A stretch of 64,000 nucleotides of DNA from Planctomicrobium piriforme (lineage in GTDB: Bacteria; Planctomycetota; Planctomycetia; Planctomycetales; Planctomycetaceae), in the NCBI RefSeq assembly GCF_900113665.1, contig NZ_FOQD01000013.1:62001-126000 (forward strand). The letters run 5' to 3'. The notes beneath the pieces were generated by a model, which made no database searches, was not told the DNA's origin, and saw only the letters and a program-made list of their open reading frames with translations. Of the stretch, positions 37,234-46,903 are shown one piece after another; position 1 is the first letter of the stretch; each line of letters begins with the position of its first letter. The translations under genes were made by a program, and so were the position numbers.

Positions 37234-38400
37234 TTGGACAGAAAGCTCTTTCAAAATCGAATTCCCGGGGAGCTGATTCAGATCACGTTCCCGCGCAAAG
37301 ATTGGGCATTTATCCCTGCTCCCCTGCCACCGGTATGGGAATTCGACAACTCCCTCTGGCCTATGATTGCCGAAGCCCGTGAGGCCCTGGGAACTCTGAA
37401 TGGCATCGGGCAAACCCTGCCCGATCCTCAACTCTTGCTGCGACCATTGCAAGCTCGCGAAGCGATCGCCTCGTCCAGCATTGAAGGCACCTTTGTCACT
37501 CCGCAGGAGTTACTCGCTTACGAACTGGAACCGAGCGAACCCAATTCCAAATCGGAGAAACGAGCCGATTGGCAAGAGGTCAATAACTATCAGCGTGCGC
37601 TGGAGTCGGGTTGCGAGATGCTTTCGCAGGTCGGTTTTTCGAACCATCTCATCCGCAGCATGCACTCGATTCTGATGCAGGGAGTTCGCGGAGTCGACAA
37701 GTCGCCCGGGGAGTTTCGTCGCGGACAGGTTCAAATTGGATCCAGCGGACGGTTCATTCCGCCCCCGCCAGAGCACGTCGTTGCTCTGATGGATCAACTC
37801 ATCCAATTTACGAAACAAACAGACGACGAACTCGATCCGCTCATCAAGAGTTTTCTCATTCACTATCAGTTTGAGACCATCCATCCATTCTCCGACGGCA
37901 ATGGCCGAGTCGGCCGGGCGCTGCTGGCGCTGATGGTGTATCACTGGCATCGCCATGCCCATCCCTGGCTTTACCTGAGTGCTTTCTTCGAGAGATACAA
38001 AGACGAATACATCGACAATCTCTTCAAGGTCAGCACCACCGGCAATTGGACCGAGTGGCTGACGTTTTGCCTGCATGGAACAATCGCCCAGGCCAAAGAC
38101 TCGATTTTGCGCTGTAACCTGTTCAGGTCACTGAAAGAGAGATTTCACAGCCGCGTCACAAAACCCTCGAAGCGGACGCACAAACTCATCGAGAGCCTCT
38201 TCAAAAAGCCGATTCTGACCATTCCCAGCGTCGCGGCGCAATTCAACGTCTCTTACCCGACCGCGAAGCGAGAGATTGAATTGCTCGTACAACTCGGCAT
38301 CTTGCAAGAAATCAAATTCTCCTATCCCCAGTTGTATACGACGCCCGAAATCATGCGGATTGCGTATTCCGATCACCCCTCGGCAACTTCTAGCTCATGA
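37234..38400 (+). CDS. Fic family protein (probable AMP transferase), second copy
   Basis: 388 aa. A stop codon lies two codons upstream in frame and the next ATG is at codon 44, so TTG at 37234 is taken as the start; GGGTGATC just before it pairs with the 3' end of 16S rRNA. The Fic motif HPFSDGNGRVGR is at 217-228 and the inhibitory-helix motif SSIEGT at 81-86, so it belongs to the self-inhibited class, as does the copy at 946-2121. The C-terminal winged helix (LTIPSVAAQFNVSYPTAKRE) suggests DNA binding. It lies next to the truncated 5' end of the UvrA paralogue, in AT-rich DNA. Confidence 0.9.
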   Translation: MDRKLFQNRIPGELIQITFPRKDWAFIPAPLPPVWEFDNSLWPMIAEAREALGTLNGIGQTLPDPQLLLRPLQAREAIASSSIEGTFVTPQELLAYELEPSEPNSKSEKRADWQEVNNYQRALESGCEMLSQVGFSNHLIRSMHSILMQGVRGVDKSPGEFRRGQVQIGSSGRFIPPPPEHVVALMDQLIQFTKQTDDELDPLIKSFLIHYQFETIHPFSDGNGRVGRALLALMVYHWHRHAHPWLYLSAFFERYKDEYIDNLFKVSTTGNWTEWLTFCLHGTIAQAKDSILRCNLFRSLKERFHSRVTKPSKRTHKLIESLFKKPILTIPSVAAQFNVSYPTAKREIELLVQLGILQEIKFSYPQLYTTPEIMRIAYSDHPSATSSS

Positions 38401-38489
38401 ATTCTGCTGCGATTCTGTTCTCCCTGAATCCACCTCGACGAGACTGAACTGGAATGGCAAAATAAACACACCGCTAATGAGGTCTGAAC

Positions 38490-38747
38490 ATGACGCTTCG
38501 AGAACAAATCGCACAGCAGGCAATGTCGCTGTCCGTCGAGGATCGGGAGTACGTCGCGGACGTTCTTGAGAGAAGTCTGTCGTCCGAGACGCCCTTGTCG
38601 TCTGACGTGGCCGAAGCCTGGTCGCAGGAGATCGAACGTCGCATTACTGCCTATGACCGCGGCGAATCCACGGCTGTCGAGTTCGATGTCGCCATGACTT
38701 CGCTTCGCAACGCTCTCGCATCACGCCGAGCGAATCAGACCCGGTGA
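38490..38747 (+). CDS. Addiction-module antitoxin component, orphan
   Basis: 85 aa. QQAMSLSVEDREYVADVLER, then SDVAEAWSQEIERRI and AYDRGE correspond to the putative addiction module component family (TIGR02574), antitoxins usually followed at once by a RelE/ParE toxin. Here the next plus-strand gene is hrpA, with no toxin frame between. It may act only as a regulator or as an antidote to a toxin elsewhere. Confidence 0.8.
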   Translation: MTLREQIAQQAMSLSVEDREYVADVLERSLSSETPLSSDVAEAWSQEIERRITAYDRGESTAVEFDVAMTSLRNALASRRANQTR

Positions 38748-38805
38748 TCGCCTCCAATAAACAGCACAAACGGTTTCACCCGTTCCGAACCCATTTTCTT
38801 CCTCG

Positions 38806-38829
38806 CGGGTCCAGCCTAAACTGGACCCG
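38806..38829 (+). promoter_or_regulatory. Hairpin directly before the hrpA start codon
   Basis: CGGGTCCAG (38806-38814) pairs perfectly with CTGGACCCG (38821-38829) around the loop CCTAAA. It ends 2 bp before the hrpA ATG, in the place where a ribosome binding site would lie, and no purine-rich site is present. In mRNA it could hold down translation. Confidence 0.45.
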
Positions 38830-38831
38830 AC

Positions 38832-41800
38832 ATGACGGAATCGACGCAGCCATCGCTGGAGGAACTGGAAGACCGCATCGCGCGCACGATGCTTTCCGAC
38901 CGGCACCGCCTGCGCCGCGGGTTGTCTGCGGTGCGGCATCTGCAACAGCAGCAGAAGCCCTTTGATCGCAGCCTGAGCAAGCTGCTGAATGACATCGAGC
39001 CCTCCGCCCAGCGCTACCAGCGACGGGCAGAAGGCCTGCCGAAGCTCGAATATGATCCGCTCCTGCCGATCTTCGAGAAAAAAGAGGAGATCATCGCGGC
39101 GCTGGCCGAGCATCAGGTGATCGTCGTCTGCGGTGAAACCGGGTCCGGCAAATCGACCCAACTGCCAAAAATCTGCCTCGAAGCCGGCCGCGGGATCGGC
39201 GGACTGATTGGTCATACGCAGCCCCGTCGAATCGCTGCCCGTTCGGTTGCCGCGCGCGTCGCCGAAGAATTGAACTCTCGCATCGGCGATGCGGTCGCCT
39301 TCAAGATCCGCTTTACCGACACCACGTCGCCGAGAACGCTCATCAAGCTGATGACCGACGGCGTGCTGCTGGCCGAATCACAGTCCGACACGTTTCTCAA
39401 CCAGTACGACACGGTCATCATCGACGAAGCGCACGAACGGTCGCTGAATATCGATTTCCTGCTGGGCTACCTCAAGCGAATACTTCCGCAACGGCCTGAA
39501 CTACGGGTCATCATCACGTCAGCCACGATCGACGCCGAGCGTTTCGCCGCCTTTTTTGGAAGCGAAGCCCGGCCTGCCCCCGTGATTGAAGTCTCCGGCC
39601 GCACTTATCCCGTCGAGATTCGCTATCGGCCCCCCCAGGCAGAAGAAGACGAAGAGGTCGACTACCAACGGGCCGTCGCCGAAGCCTGTGAAGACCTGAT
39701 GATCGAAGGGCCAGGCGACATTCTCGTCTTCATGCCGACCGAGCGCGATATCCGCGAAACGACTAGGGTTCTCCAAGGCCGACATCTCACGGAGGGCAAT
39801 CGTGTTGAAATCGTCCCACTCTTCGGACGATTGTCGGAACAGGAGCAAAATCGGGTCTTCGCCCCGCACTCCGGTCGGCGAATTGTCATCGCCACCAACG
39901 TCGCGGAATCTTCGCTGACGGTGCCCGGAATCATCTACGTCATCGATCCCGGCACTGCCCGCATCAGCCGGTTCTCCTCGACATCGCAAGTGCAGCGACT
40001 GCCGGTCGAACCCGTCTCGCAGGCCTCAGCCAATCAACGGGCCGGACGCTGCGGACGCATTGCACCCGGCATCTGCGTGCGGCTCTATTCCGCTGAAGAC
40101 TTCGCCGGACGCGACGCCTATACCCCGCCTGAAATTCTGCGGACGAACCTGGCGTCGGTACTGTTGCAGATGAAGGCCCTGCACCTGGGCCGCATTGAAG
40201 ACTTCCCGTTTCTCGATCCTCCCAGTCCCACGGCAGTGCGGTCCGGACTCAAGACACTCTTTGAACTGAATGCAATCGACGACCAGGAGAATCTCACAGC
40301 ACATGGCAAGTCGATGGCGAGGCTGCCGGTTGATCCTCGAATCGGACGCATGATTCTCGCCGCGGCGGACGAACACTGCCTGGAAGAGCTGCTCATCATT
40401 GCCGCCGCACTTGAACAGCGCGATGCCCGCGAGCGGCCTCTTGACAAGCAACAAGCCGCCGACGCCGCACATGTGAAGTTCAAGCACGAGCGATCCGACT
40501 TCATGTCGCTGCTCAAGCTGTGGGATTTCTATACCGACCTGGACGACAAGCTTTCGAACAGCAAGCTCCGCAAGGCCTGCCAGCAGAACTTCCTCTCCTA
40601 CAACCGCATGCGGGAATGGAAAGACCTGCACCGCCAACTGCGCGAGATCGTCATCGATCACGGCATCAAGCCGACCGATCGCCGCAACGACGAACAGGCG
40701 ATTCACCGCGCCATTCTCACCGGCACGTTGTCGAACCTGGCCCAGCGAGGGGAGACGCACGAGTACACCGGCGCAGGCGGGCAGAAGCTCTTCCTATGGC
40801 CTGGCTCCGTCGCATTCGAAGGCAAACCGAAATGGGTCATCGGCGCTGAACTGGTCGAGACCACCCGACGCTTCATTCGCATGGTCGGGCCGATTCAACC
40901 GCAATGGGTTGAAAAGGCAGCGGAGCATCTCGTCAAGCGGACCTACAGCGAGCCGCACTGGAGTTCCAAGCAGGGTTCCGTCATCGCCCTCGAAAAAGTG
41001 ACGCTCTTCGGGTTGGTGGTGGTCCCTCGCCGGGAATGCCGGTACGGCCATATTGATCCCAAAATAAGCCGCGAACTTTTCATTCAACACGCGCTCGTCG
41101 AAGGGGACTTTCAAACCTCAGGCGAGTTCTTTAAACACAATTCCGAATTGAAATCCGAACTCGAAGACTGGCAGGCGAAGCTGCGGCAGGGCCTGCAGTT
41201 CCTGGGCGAAGAAGCGGAGTTCGACTTCTACGATCAGCGCATTCCCGCCGACGTGTTCGACGGCCCTCGTTTCGAACAGTGGCGTAAAACCGCCGAAGCC
41301 GAACAACCTCGGCTGCTGTTTTTGTCGCGAGAAGATCTGGTCACCGAAACCGATTCGGCCCCGCGCGCTGCGGCGTTTCCAGATCAGATTCGGATCGGCA
41401 CGATGCAGCTGCCGGTTGAATATCATCTGGAACCCGGCACGGAAGACGACGGCGTCACGCTCCTCGTCCCGCCGGAAGGACTGAATCAACTTTCTGAAGA
41501 GAACCTCAACTGGCTGGTCCCTGGCCTGCTTGAAGAGAAGGTCGCTGCCCTCATCAAGACGCTCCCCAAGACGCTCCGCACACTGTTCGTGCCGGTCCCG
41601 GAAACAGCCGCTCAAGTGACCCGAAAACTCGCCTACGGCAAGGGGGATCTGCTCGCGCAGCTTTCAGAAGTCTTGCGGCAGCATTCCGGTGAATACGTGC
41701 CTGTCACCGAGTTCGACCTTGCACGTCTGCCTGACCATTTGCGATTCAACGTCCGCGTCGTCGATCCGAAAGGCAAGACGATTGCCGCAGGCCGCGATAT

Positions 41801-42737
41801 TGCGGCACTCAAACAGCAGGCTCAGGCACAGTCGTCGCAGACGATTCAACAGATCACTGACCAGAAATGGCATCGCGACAACATCACCAGTTGGAACTTT
41901 GGAGATCTGCCGGAGCAAATCCAGTTGAATCGCGGCGGCGTCACGGTCGTCGCGTTCCCAATGCTGGTCGATCAGGGAACCAGCATCACGCTCCGGTTGG
42001 CCGATTCCCGCTTCGAATCCGAAAGCCGCACCAAACAGGCGCTGAACCGATTGTTCCTCCTGTCCGACGAAAAGAAGCTGGCCGAGCAGATCAAGCACTT
42101 CCCCAAGATCGACCCGCTCTGCATGCAGGCACTTCCCTTGCCTGACGGCAAGCAATTCCGTCAACAACTGACGCTCGCGCTCGCCGCGGCGGCATTGTTT
42201 CGCAATACGGCGATTCCCCGTTCGGAAAATGAATGGAACGCGCGACTCAAACAAGCTCGCGGACTCGTGCCGGTCGTCGTGCAGGATCTGGGGGGAATTG
42301 TCGGGCCGCTGCTGACGGAAGCCAGTCAGGTCCGTCGCCTGATCAACGGCCAACACCCGCCTGCATTGGCTCCGCTCATTGATGATCTCCGTCAGCAGTA
42401 TGCCCAACTGTTCGCGCCTGGGTATCTCAGTGAAACTCCGCTCGGCTGGTTGCAGTATTATCCCCGCTATCTGCAGACCATGCAGCACCGCTTCGCCAAG
42501 GCAACCTCAGGCGGATTCCAGAAAGACCGCAAGCACCAGGAGCAACTGGATCCGTACTGGAAACGCTATCTGCAACAGCGCGAACGGCTGGGTGCCGACT
42601 GGCGATTGTCTCCGCAGCGCGTCCTCTACCGCTTTCTGCTGGAAGAATTCCGAGTCTCGCTCTTCGCCCAGCAATTGCGTACGGCGGTTCCGGTCTCGGA
42701 GAAACGGCTCAACGAAGTCTGGCGTGAAATCGCGTGA
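38832..42737 (+). CDS. hrpA: ATP-dependent RNA helicase HrpA (DEAH box)
   Basis: 1301 aa, the usual HrpA length. Walker A GETGSGKST is at 101-109 and DEAH at 198-201; SAT (motif III) and the C-terminal RecA motifs (ATNVAESSLTVPGI, QRAGRCGR) follow. Beyond them are the ratchet/helicase-associated domain and the long C-terminal DUF3418 region that marks HrpA rather than HrpB. The enzyme unwinds RNA and, in E. coli, helps rescue stalled or collided ribosomes. It faces the membrane protein at 42750 tail to tail with only 12 bp between. Confidence 0.96.
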   Translation: MTESTQPSLEELEDRIARTMLSDRHRLRRGLSAVRHLQQQQKPFDRSLSKLLNDIEPSAQRYQRRAEGLPKLEYDPLLPIFEKKEEIIAALAEHQVIVVCGETGSGKSTQLPKICLEAGRGIGGLIGHTQPRRIAARSVAARVAEELNSRIGDAVAFKIRFTDTTSPRTLIKLMTDGVLLAESQSDTFLNQYDTVIIDEAHERSLNIDFLLGYLKRILPQRPELRVIITSATIDAERFAAFFGSEARPAPVIEVSGRTYPVEIRYRPPQAEEDEEVDYQRAVAEACEDLMIEGPGDILVFMPTERDIRETTRVLQGRHLTEGNRVEIVPLFGRLSEQEQNRVFAPHSGRRIVIATNVAESSLTVPGIIYVIDPGTARISRFSSTSQVQRLPVEPVSQASANQRAGRCGRIAPGICVRLYSAEDFAGRDAYTPPEILRTNLASVLLQMKALHLGRIEDFPFLDPPSPTAVRSGLKTLFELNAIDDQENLTAHGKSMARLPVDPRIGRMILAAADEHCLEELLIIAAALEQRDARERPLDKQQAADAAHVKFKHERSDFMSLLKLWDFYTDLDDKLSNSKLRKACQQNFLSYNRMREWKDLHRQLREIVIDHGIKPTDRRNDEQAIHRAILTGTLSNLAQRGETHEYTGAGGQKLFLWPGSVAFEGKPKWVIGAELVETTRRFIRMVGPIQPQWVEKAAEHLVKRTYSEPHWSSKQGSVIALEKVTLFGLVVVPRRECRYGHIDPKISRELFIQHALVEGDFQTSGEFFKHNSELKSELEDWQAKLRQGLQFLGEEAEFDFYDQRIPADVFDGPRFEQWRKTAEAEQPRLLFLSREDLVTETDSAPRAAAFPDQIRIGTMQLPVEYHLEPGTEDDGVTLLVPPEGLNQLSEENLNWLVPGLLEEKVAALIKTLPKTLRTLFVPVPETAAQVTRKLAYGKGDLLAQLSEVLRQHSGEYVPVTEFDLARLPDHLRFNVRVVDPKGKTIAAGRDIAALKQQAQAQSSQTIQQITDQKWHRDNITSWNFGDLPEQIQLNRGGVTVVAFPMLVDQGTSITLRLADSRFESESRTKQALNRLFLLSDEKKLAEQIKHFPKIDPLCMQALPLPDGKQFRQQLTLALAAAALFRNTAIPRSENEWNARLKQARGLVPVVVQDLGGIVGPLLTEASQVRRLINGQHPPALAPLIDDLRQQYAQLFAPGYLSETPLGWLQYYPRYLQTMQHRFAKATSGGFQKDRKHQEQLDPYWKRYLQQRERLGADWRLSPQRVLYRFLLEEFRVSLFAQQLRTAVPVSEKRLNEVWREIA

Positions 42738-42749
42738 ACGCGGCCATGA

Positions 42750-44312
42750 TTACGGCCCGAGTTCATTGAAGCCAAAACCGTCGATCCGCACCGCCGTTGC
42801 CGCGCAGACGATCATCTGCACCAGCCACAACGCCGCGACGGCTGCTTGACCGTTCCGGCGCTGCTGCAGGAACTGGACAGCGCTCGCGGCGCTCCACACG
42901 GCATAGGGCATTAGAAACACCCACAACCGCGCCGCTTCACCCATGTTCTTGCCGCTGATCCAGAGCAGCATCCAGACCGCTGCTGGAATCAAGAGTTCCC
43001 ATCGCTTCGCACCTGGGATTCGGCCGACGAGGGACAATCCAATCACTGCCAGCAGAGCCAGCGGCAACCCCAGCGAGAACGCGAGTTCGATGGGATTATC
43101 CAAAAGCCACGGCCAGTACGACCGCACATGATGGGCATAGAACGCGGCGTGATTCTTCAGATTCTGTATCCAAATCCCGATCAGATTGAAGCCGCCCACG
43201 ACGCCACACAACAGTAACCACGCACCGAGCGCTGACGTGCCGCCAGCGTAAACGTGCCATCGCGATCTGTTCGACAACAGTTCAATTCCGGTCGACTCTG
43301 GTCGCAGCACCAGCCCCTGCAGGAACAGCATCAACGCGACCGGCACAAACGCCAAACTCAGGGTACAGGCGACACACATCACCGCCCCGGTTGCCGCGCC
43401 GTGCCAGAAGCGATTTCGATCCAGCGCCGTTAGCCAGAACCACTGTGCCCACATCGCCAGGCAGGGAAACAGCACATCCGACTTCGGCAGAAAGACGGCC
43501 GCCGCCGGCACCAGCAACCACAACCCGGCCGTCCACCACGCTGCTGACGGCGTCACGAAGCGTCGCGCCAATAGATACAGCGGAATGCAGGTTCCAGTTG
43601 AAATGACTGCCGCGATCCATCCTCCCAGCCACAGCACCGCCGCATCGGCCGGGAGAAACGCCGGACCTTTCCCCCCGATTTGCTCGGTCCGTCGAACCGC
43701 ATCATTCCCCTCGCTCACGCCGGCAGGCTGCGTCGCCAGAATGAACTCCGTCAGCCCGGGCGACGACTCACACGCACGTATCATCCCCAGAAAACTCAGC
43801 GTCAGTCCCGGCGGATGCGTGCCGAGATGCAGATGATTCTCCGGATTATCACTGTCGGCAATCCGCTCGCGATACCCCTTCAGAAACCCGCGAATGTCGT
43901 GTGCATGTTCTTTCGCCTGGGTGAAATAGCCAGACGACCTTGGATAGAACAGCACAAACGGAATGCGGCTCAGGCCAGAGATGCCAGGGGTCGATCCAAC
44001 GACCGACAGCAGCCACACACTGCCAATCAACCACAGTCCGACCAGCCAGGCGGTTCGACTCCATGGTCGTGCCTGTGCAACCATGCCGCTCCCCAGCACG
44101 ACGTAGCCGGTGAGCAGCACGCCAGCAGCCAGCGCCGGCCAGAAAATCACCAACAGGGAACCGACGACGGGAATGCGTTCCCAGACCCATTCGCCAGGCA
44201 CGCCCAACGGGAAGTCAGACCACCACAGCACTGCTGTCTGCAGCACGCCAGCGGCCAGCGCCAGCAAGACGAGCACCACGCCGGCCCCTTTCGCCGCAGC
44301 GCTGCCGGTCAT
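42750..44312 (-). CDS. Polytopic membrane protein, GT-C glycosyltransferase-like
   Basis: 520 aa with about 10-12 hydrophobic helices over the whole length. The long first loop (about residues 115-235) carries HLHLGTHPPGLTLSFLG, which has the position of the first periplasmic loop in GT-C transferases that use polyprenyl-linked sugars. A clear catalytic DD/ED pair was not seen, so enzyme activity is not assured. The start overlaps the stop of the DNA methyltransferase gene by 4 bp, so they should be co-transcribed, although no functional link is obvious. Confidence 0.65.
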   Translation of the reverse strand: MTGSAAAKGAGVVLVLLALAAGVLQTAVLWWSDFPLGVPGEWVWERIPVVGSLLVIFWPALAAGVLLTGYVVLGSGMVAQARPWSRTAWLVGLWLIGSVWLLSVVGSTPGISGLSRIPFVLFYPRSSGYFTQAKEHAHDIRGFLKGYRERIADSDNPENHLHLGTHPPGLTLSFLGMIRACESSPGLTEFILATQPAGVSEGNDAVRRTEQIGGKGPAFLPADAAVLWLGGWIAAVISTGTCIPLYLLARRFVTPSAAWWTAGLWLLVPAAAVFLPKSDVLFPCLAMWAQWFWLTALDRNRFWHGAATGAVMCVACTLSLAFVPVALMLFLQGLVLRPESTGIELLSNRSRWHVYAGGTSALGAWLLLCGVVGGFNLIGIWIQNLKNHAAFYAHHVRSYWPWLLDNPIELAFSLGLPLALLAVIGLSLVGRIPGAKRWELLIPAAVWMLLWISGKNMGEAARLWVFLMPYAVWSAASAVQFLQQRRNGQAAVAALWLVQMIVCAATAVRIDGFGFNELGP

Positions 44313-45253
44313 CCTGGCTCCGTCCCAAACAAAGTCTCGGTCGGCTTCTTGACCCGTCTCTTCCGCGGTTTCTGACCTCGGCTGCTCAGCGGCTTCCCTT
44401 CACTGGTGCTGGGGGCGCTCATCGTCGGCTCCGCAGCCCCTTCGAGGGAATCGCCAACACTCGCCCGATCCAGCCGCGCCAGCCCGAGCTTGATGTACTC
44501 TTCCGACAAGTCAAAGCCCATAAACTGCCGGCCCATTTTCTTCGCCACCGTCAGGGTCGTCGCGCTGCCTGAGAACGGATCGAGCACCTTTTCGCCTTCA
44601 TGCGAGCAGAAACGAATGATCCGCCCCAGCAACTGCTCCGGCATCTGACAGCCGTGAAAGCCGGCCCGTTCCTTGAATGTGCCCGCCACGCGAGGAAAGT
44701 ACCAGGTGTCTTCGCTCGACGAGAAACAGTCGGAGAGATCCTGCGGTCGCAAAATCCAGGTATCGTCCGGGAGACGCCCGTTGGGATTGGCTCGAGCGTC
44801 GTTGTACACAAGCTGTCGCGCCGACGGGATGCGGTTCTCCGGTTCCTGATGCCGGAACGTGAACGCATTGGGGTCTTTGACAAAGTAGAACAGGTGAGCG
44901 TGCGATCTGGTGAACTTATATTTGCAGTTCACGCCGAACGTGTAGTACCAGATCACCCAACTGCGGCAGTGAAACCCGATTTCTTTGCCCAGCAGCTTCA
45001 ACTCGGCCGCATATTCATCGCCAATCGCCAGCCAGAACGTCCCGTCGGGTTTCAGCACCCGATGCACCTGCGATATCCAGTTGCGTGACCAGTCGAGATA
45101 CTGTTCGTGCTCGCGGCTGTCGTCGTAGACATCGTAGTCGAAGCCGATGTTGAAAGGCGGATCTGCAAAAGCGAGATCCACCGAACCGGCTTCCAGTTCC
45201 TGCATCCCGGCAATGCAGTCCTGGTGATGAATTGTGTTCCAGGTCACCGCCAT
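44309..45253 (-). CDS. Orphan DNA methyltransferase (amino-MTase, DPPF type)
   Basis: 314 aa from the ATG at 45253, with AAAGGA upstream; a longer frame from 45355 crosses the divergent promoter region. Motif IV DPPF is at about 41-44 and motif I DPFSGSATT near residue 240, giving the order IV before I of beta-class N4-cytosine/N6-adenine methylases. The last 45 residues are basic and rich in Lys/Arg/Pro. No restriction endonuclease gene is nearby, so a role in gene regulation or chromosome marking is more likely than host defence. The target site cannot be read from the sequence. Confidence 0.88.
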   Translation of the reverse strand: MAVTWNTIHHQDCIAGMQELEAGSVDLAFADPPFNIGFDYDVYDDSREHEQYLDWSRNWISQVHRVLKPDGTFWLAIGDEYAAELKLLGKEIGFHCRSWVIWYYTFGVNCKYKFTRSHAHLFYFVKDPNAFTFRHQEPENRIPSARQLVYNDARANPNGRLPDDTWILRPQDLSDCFSSSEDTWYFPRVAGTFKERAGFHGCQMPEQLLGRIIRFCSHEGEKVLDPFSGSATTLTVAKKMGRQFMGFDLSEEYIKLGLARLDRASVGDSLEGAAEPTMSAPSTSEGKPLSSRGQKPRKRRVKKPTETLFGTEPG

Positions 45254-45285
45254 GCGGCATTTTCCTTTTGCGGCAGAAACTCGCG

Positions 45286-45309
45286 TGAGCGCGCATGATA
45301 GCGCGCTCA
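45286..45309. promoter_or_regulatory. Perfect palindrome between methyltransferase and sulfatase genes
   Basis: TGAGCGCGC and GCGCGCTCA, perfect 9-bp arms around ATGATA, sit 33 bp from the methyltransferase start and 70 bp from the sulfatase start. In a divergent gap of 125 bp this is a good operator candidate. Self-regulation by the methylase is one possibility. Confidence 0.5.
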
Positions 45310-45378
45310 CTGGAACAGTAAAGCCCGGTGTACGAAAATGGCGGTCGGGCCGCATCTCCTTCCCAGGAACAAACTCGC

Positions 45379-46896
45379 ATGCTCTGCTTCCGACTTTTCT
45401 GTCTGTGTCTGTTCGCGCTGCAGACCCAACTGCTGTGCGCTGCGGAACGGAACATCGTCTTCTTCATCACCGATGACGAAAGCCCCACGCTCGGGTGTTA
45501 CGGCGACCATGTCGCGGTCTCCCCCAATATCGACGGCCTGGCGAAGGACGGCACGCTCTTCAAAAACGCCTTCGCCACCACGGCCAGTTGCAGCGCGAGT
45601 CGCTCAGTGGTGATGACCGGAGTTCACAACCACCTCAACGGACAGTACGGACACGAGCACGCGTTTCATCACTTCTTTTCGTTTGCCGACGTCATCAGTT
45701 TGTCATTGCCGCGAGCTTTGGCGGATGCGGGGTATCGCACCGGCCACATCGGCAAAATGCATGTCGCACCTGAAGAGGTCTACCACTTTGAGACCTATCT
45801 CAAGGCGAATGAACGCAATACCGTCGCCATGGCCGAAACCTGTCGCGACTTCATCAGCCAGCAGGATGACCGCCCTTTCTTTCTGTACTTCGCCCCTTCC
45901 GACCCACACCGCGGCCCCAAGGAAGACGACGCTTCGTCGCTGGAGCTGAAGCCCAACCTCTTCGGCAACCAGCCCGGCAAGAAAGAATTCCCTGGCATCC
46001 AAGAGGTCTTCTTCGATCCGGCCAAGGTGCCTGTCCCGTCATTTCTCCCTGACACTCCTGAATGCCGCGCCGAGCTGGCCCAGTATTACCAGGCCTGTGC
46101 CCGCATCGATCAGGGGCTTGGCCGCTTGATCGAGATTCTGAAAGCCGCCGGCGTGTACGAGAAAACGCTGATCGTGTTCACCTCCGATCACGGCATCGCC
46201 ATGCCAGGCGCCAAGACGACCGTGTACGAACCTGGACTGCGAGTCCCGTTTGTCGTCCGCAATCCCTATGAAGAGAAGCGAGGCGTGGTCTCACAAGCGA
46301 TGATCAGCCACGTCGACATCACGCCCTCCCTGCTCGACTTCGCCGTTGCGCTCGATCGCGAAAAGAATCGACCGAAGAACTGGAAGAACCCCGAAGAATA
46401 CTGGAAAGAGCGCGGCGAACGTCAGACAGAAAATCGCGCCGGCGGACACAAGTTCAACGCCTATCATGGACGGTCCTGGCTGCAGATTCTCGGTGCGCCA
46501 GATGCCGCACACAACGAGGCGATCTATGCCTCGCACACCTTTCACGAAATCCAGATGTACTACCCGATGCGGGTCATCCGCGACAAGAAGTACAAGCTGA
46601 TCTGGAACCTGGCGGATGGATTGCCGTTTCCGTTCGCCTCAGACCTGTGGGCCGCCCCCACCTGGCAGGCACAATACCGCCTCGGCCCCAATGCTCCCTA
46701 CGGCCATCGCACCGTCGGCGAATACATCCATCGCCCGCGCTTCGAGCTCTACGACATGGAGCACGACCCCGAAGAATCGGTCAACCTCGCCAGCGACCCG
46801 CACTTCGCATCCGTCCTGGCCGACTATCAAAAACGCCTGCAGGATTTTCAAAGCAAGATGCAGGATCCATGGATTTCGAAGTGGGAATACGAGTAA
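45379..46896 (+). CDS. Secreted sulfatase, N-sulfoglucosamine sulfohydrolase (heparan N-sulfatase) type
   Basis: 505 aa from the ATG at 45379. Signal peptide residues 1-22. Asp32-Asp33 bind the metal, and CSASR at 71-75 is the formylglycine signature, in which Cys71 becomes the catalytic aldehyde; an Ala replaces the usual Pro. TGVHNHLNGQYG, IGKMHVAPEEVYHFE and DDRPFFLYFAPSDPHRG parallel mammalian SGSH closely. It should release N-linked sulfate from glucosamine residues of sulfated polysaccharides in the periplasm or outside. It needs a formylglycine-generating enzyme, not seen in this window. It ends before a palindromic repeat that faces phoB. Confidence 0.93.
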   Translation: MLCFRLFCLCLFALQTQLLCAAERNIVFFITDDESPTLGCYGDHVAVSPNIDGLAKDGTLFKNAFATTASCSASRSVVMTGVHNHLNGQYGHEHAFHHFFSFADVISLSLPRALADAGYRTGHIGKMHVAPEEVYHFETYLKANERNTVAMAETCRDFISQQDDRPFFLYFAPSDPHRGPKEDDASSLELKPNLFGNQPGKKEFPGIQEVFFDPAKVPVPSFLPDTPECRAELAQYYQACARIDQGLGRLIEILKAAGVYEKTLIVFTSDHGIAMPGAKTTVYEPGLRVPFVVRNPYEEKRGVVSQAMISHVDITPSLLDFAVALDREKNRPKNWKNPEEYWKERGERQTENRAGGHKFNAYHGRSWLQILGAPDAAHNEAIYASHTFHEIQMYYPMRVIRDKKYKLIWNLADGLPFPFASDLWAAPTWQAQYRLGPNAPYGHRTVGEYIHRPRFELYDMEHDPEESVNLASDPHFASVLADYQKRLQDFQSKMQDPWISKWEYE

Positions 46897-46903
46897 AAAA
46901 TCC

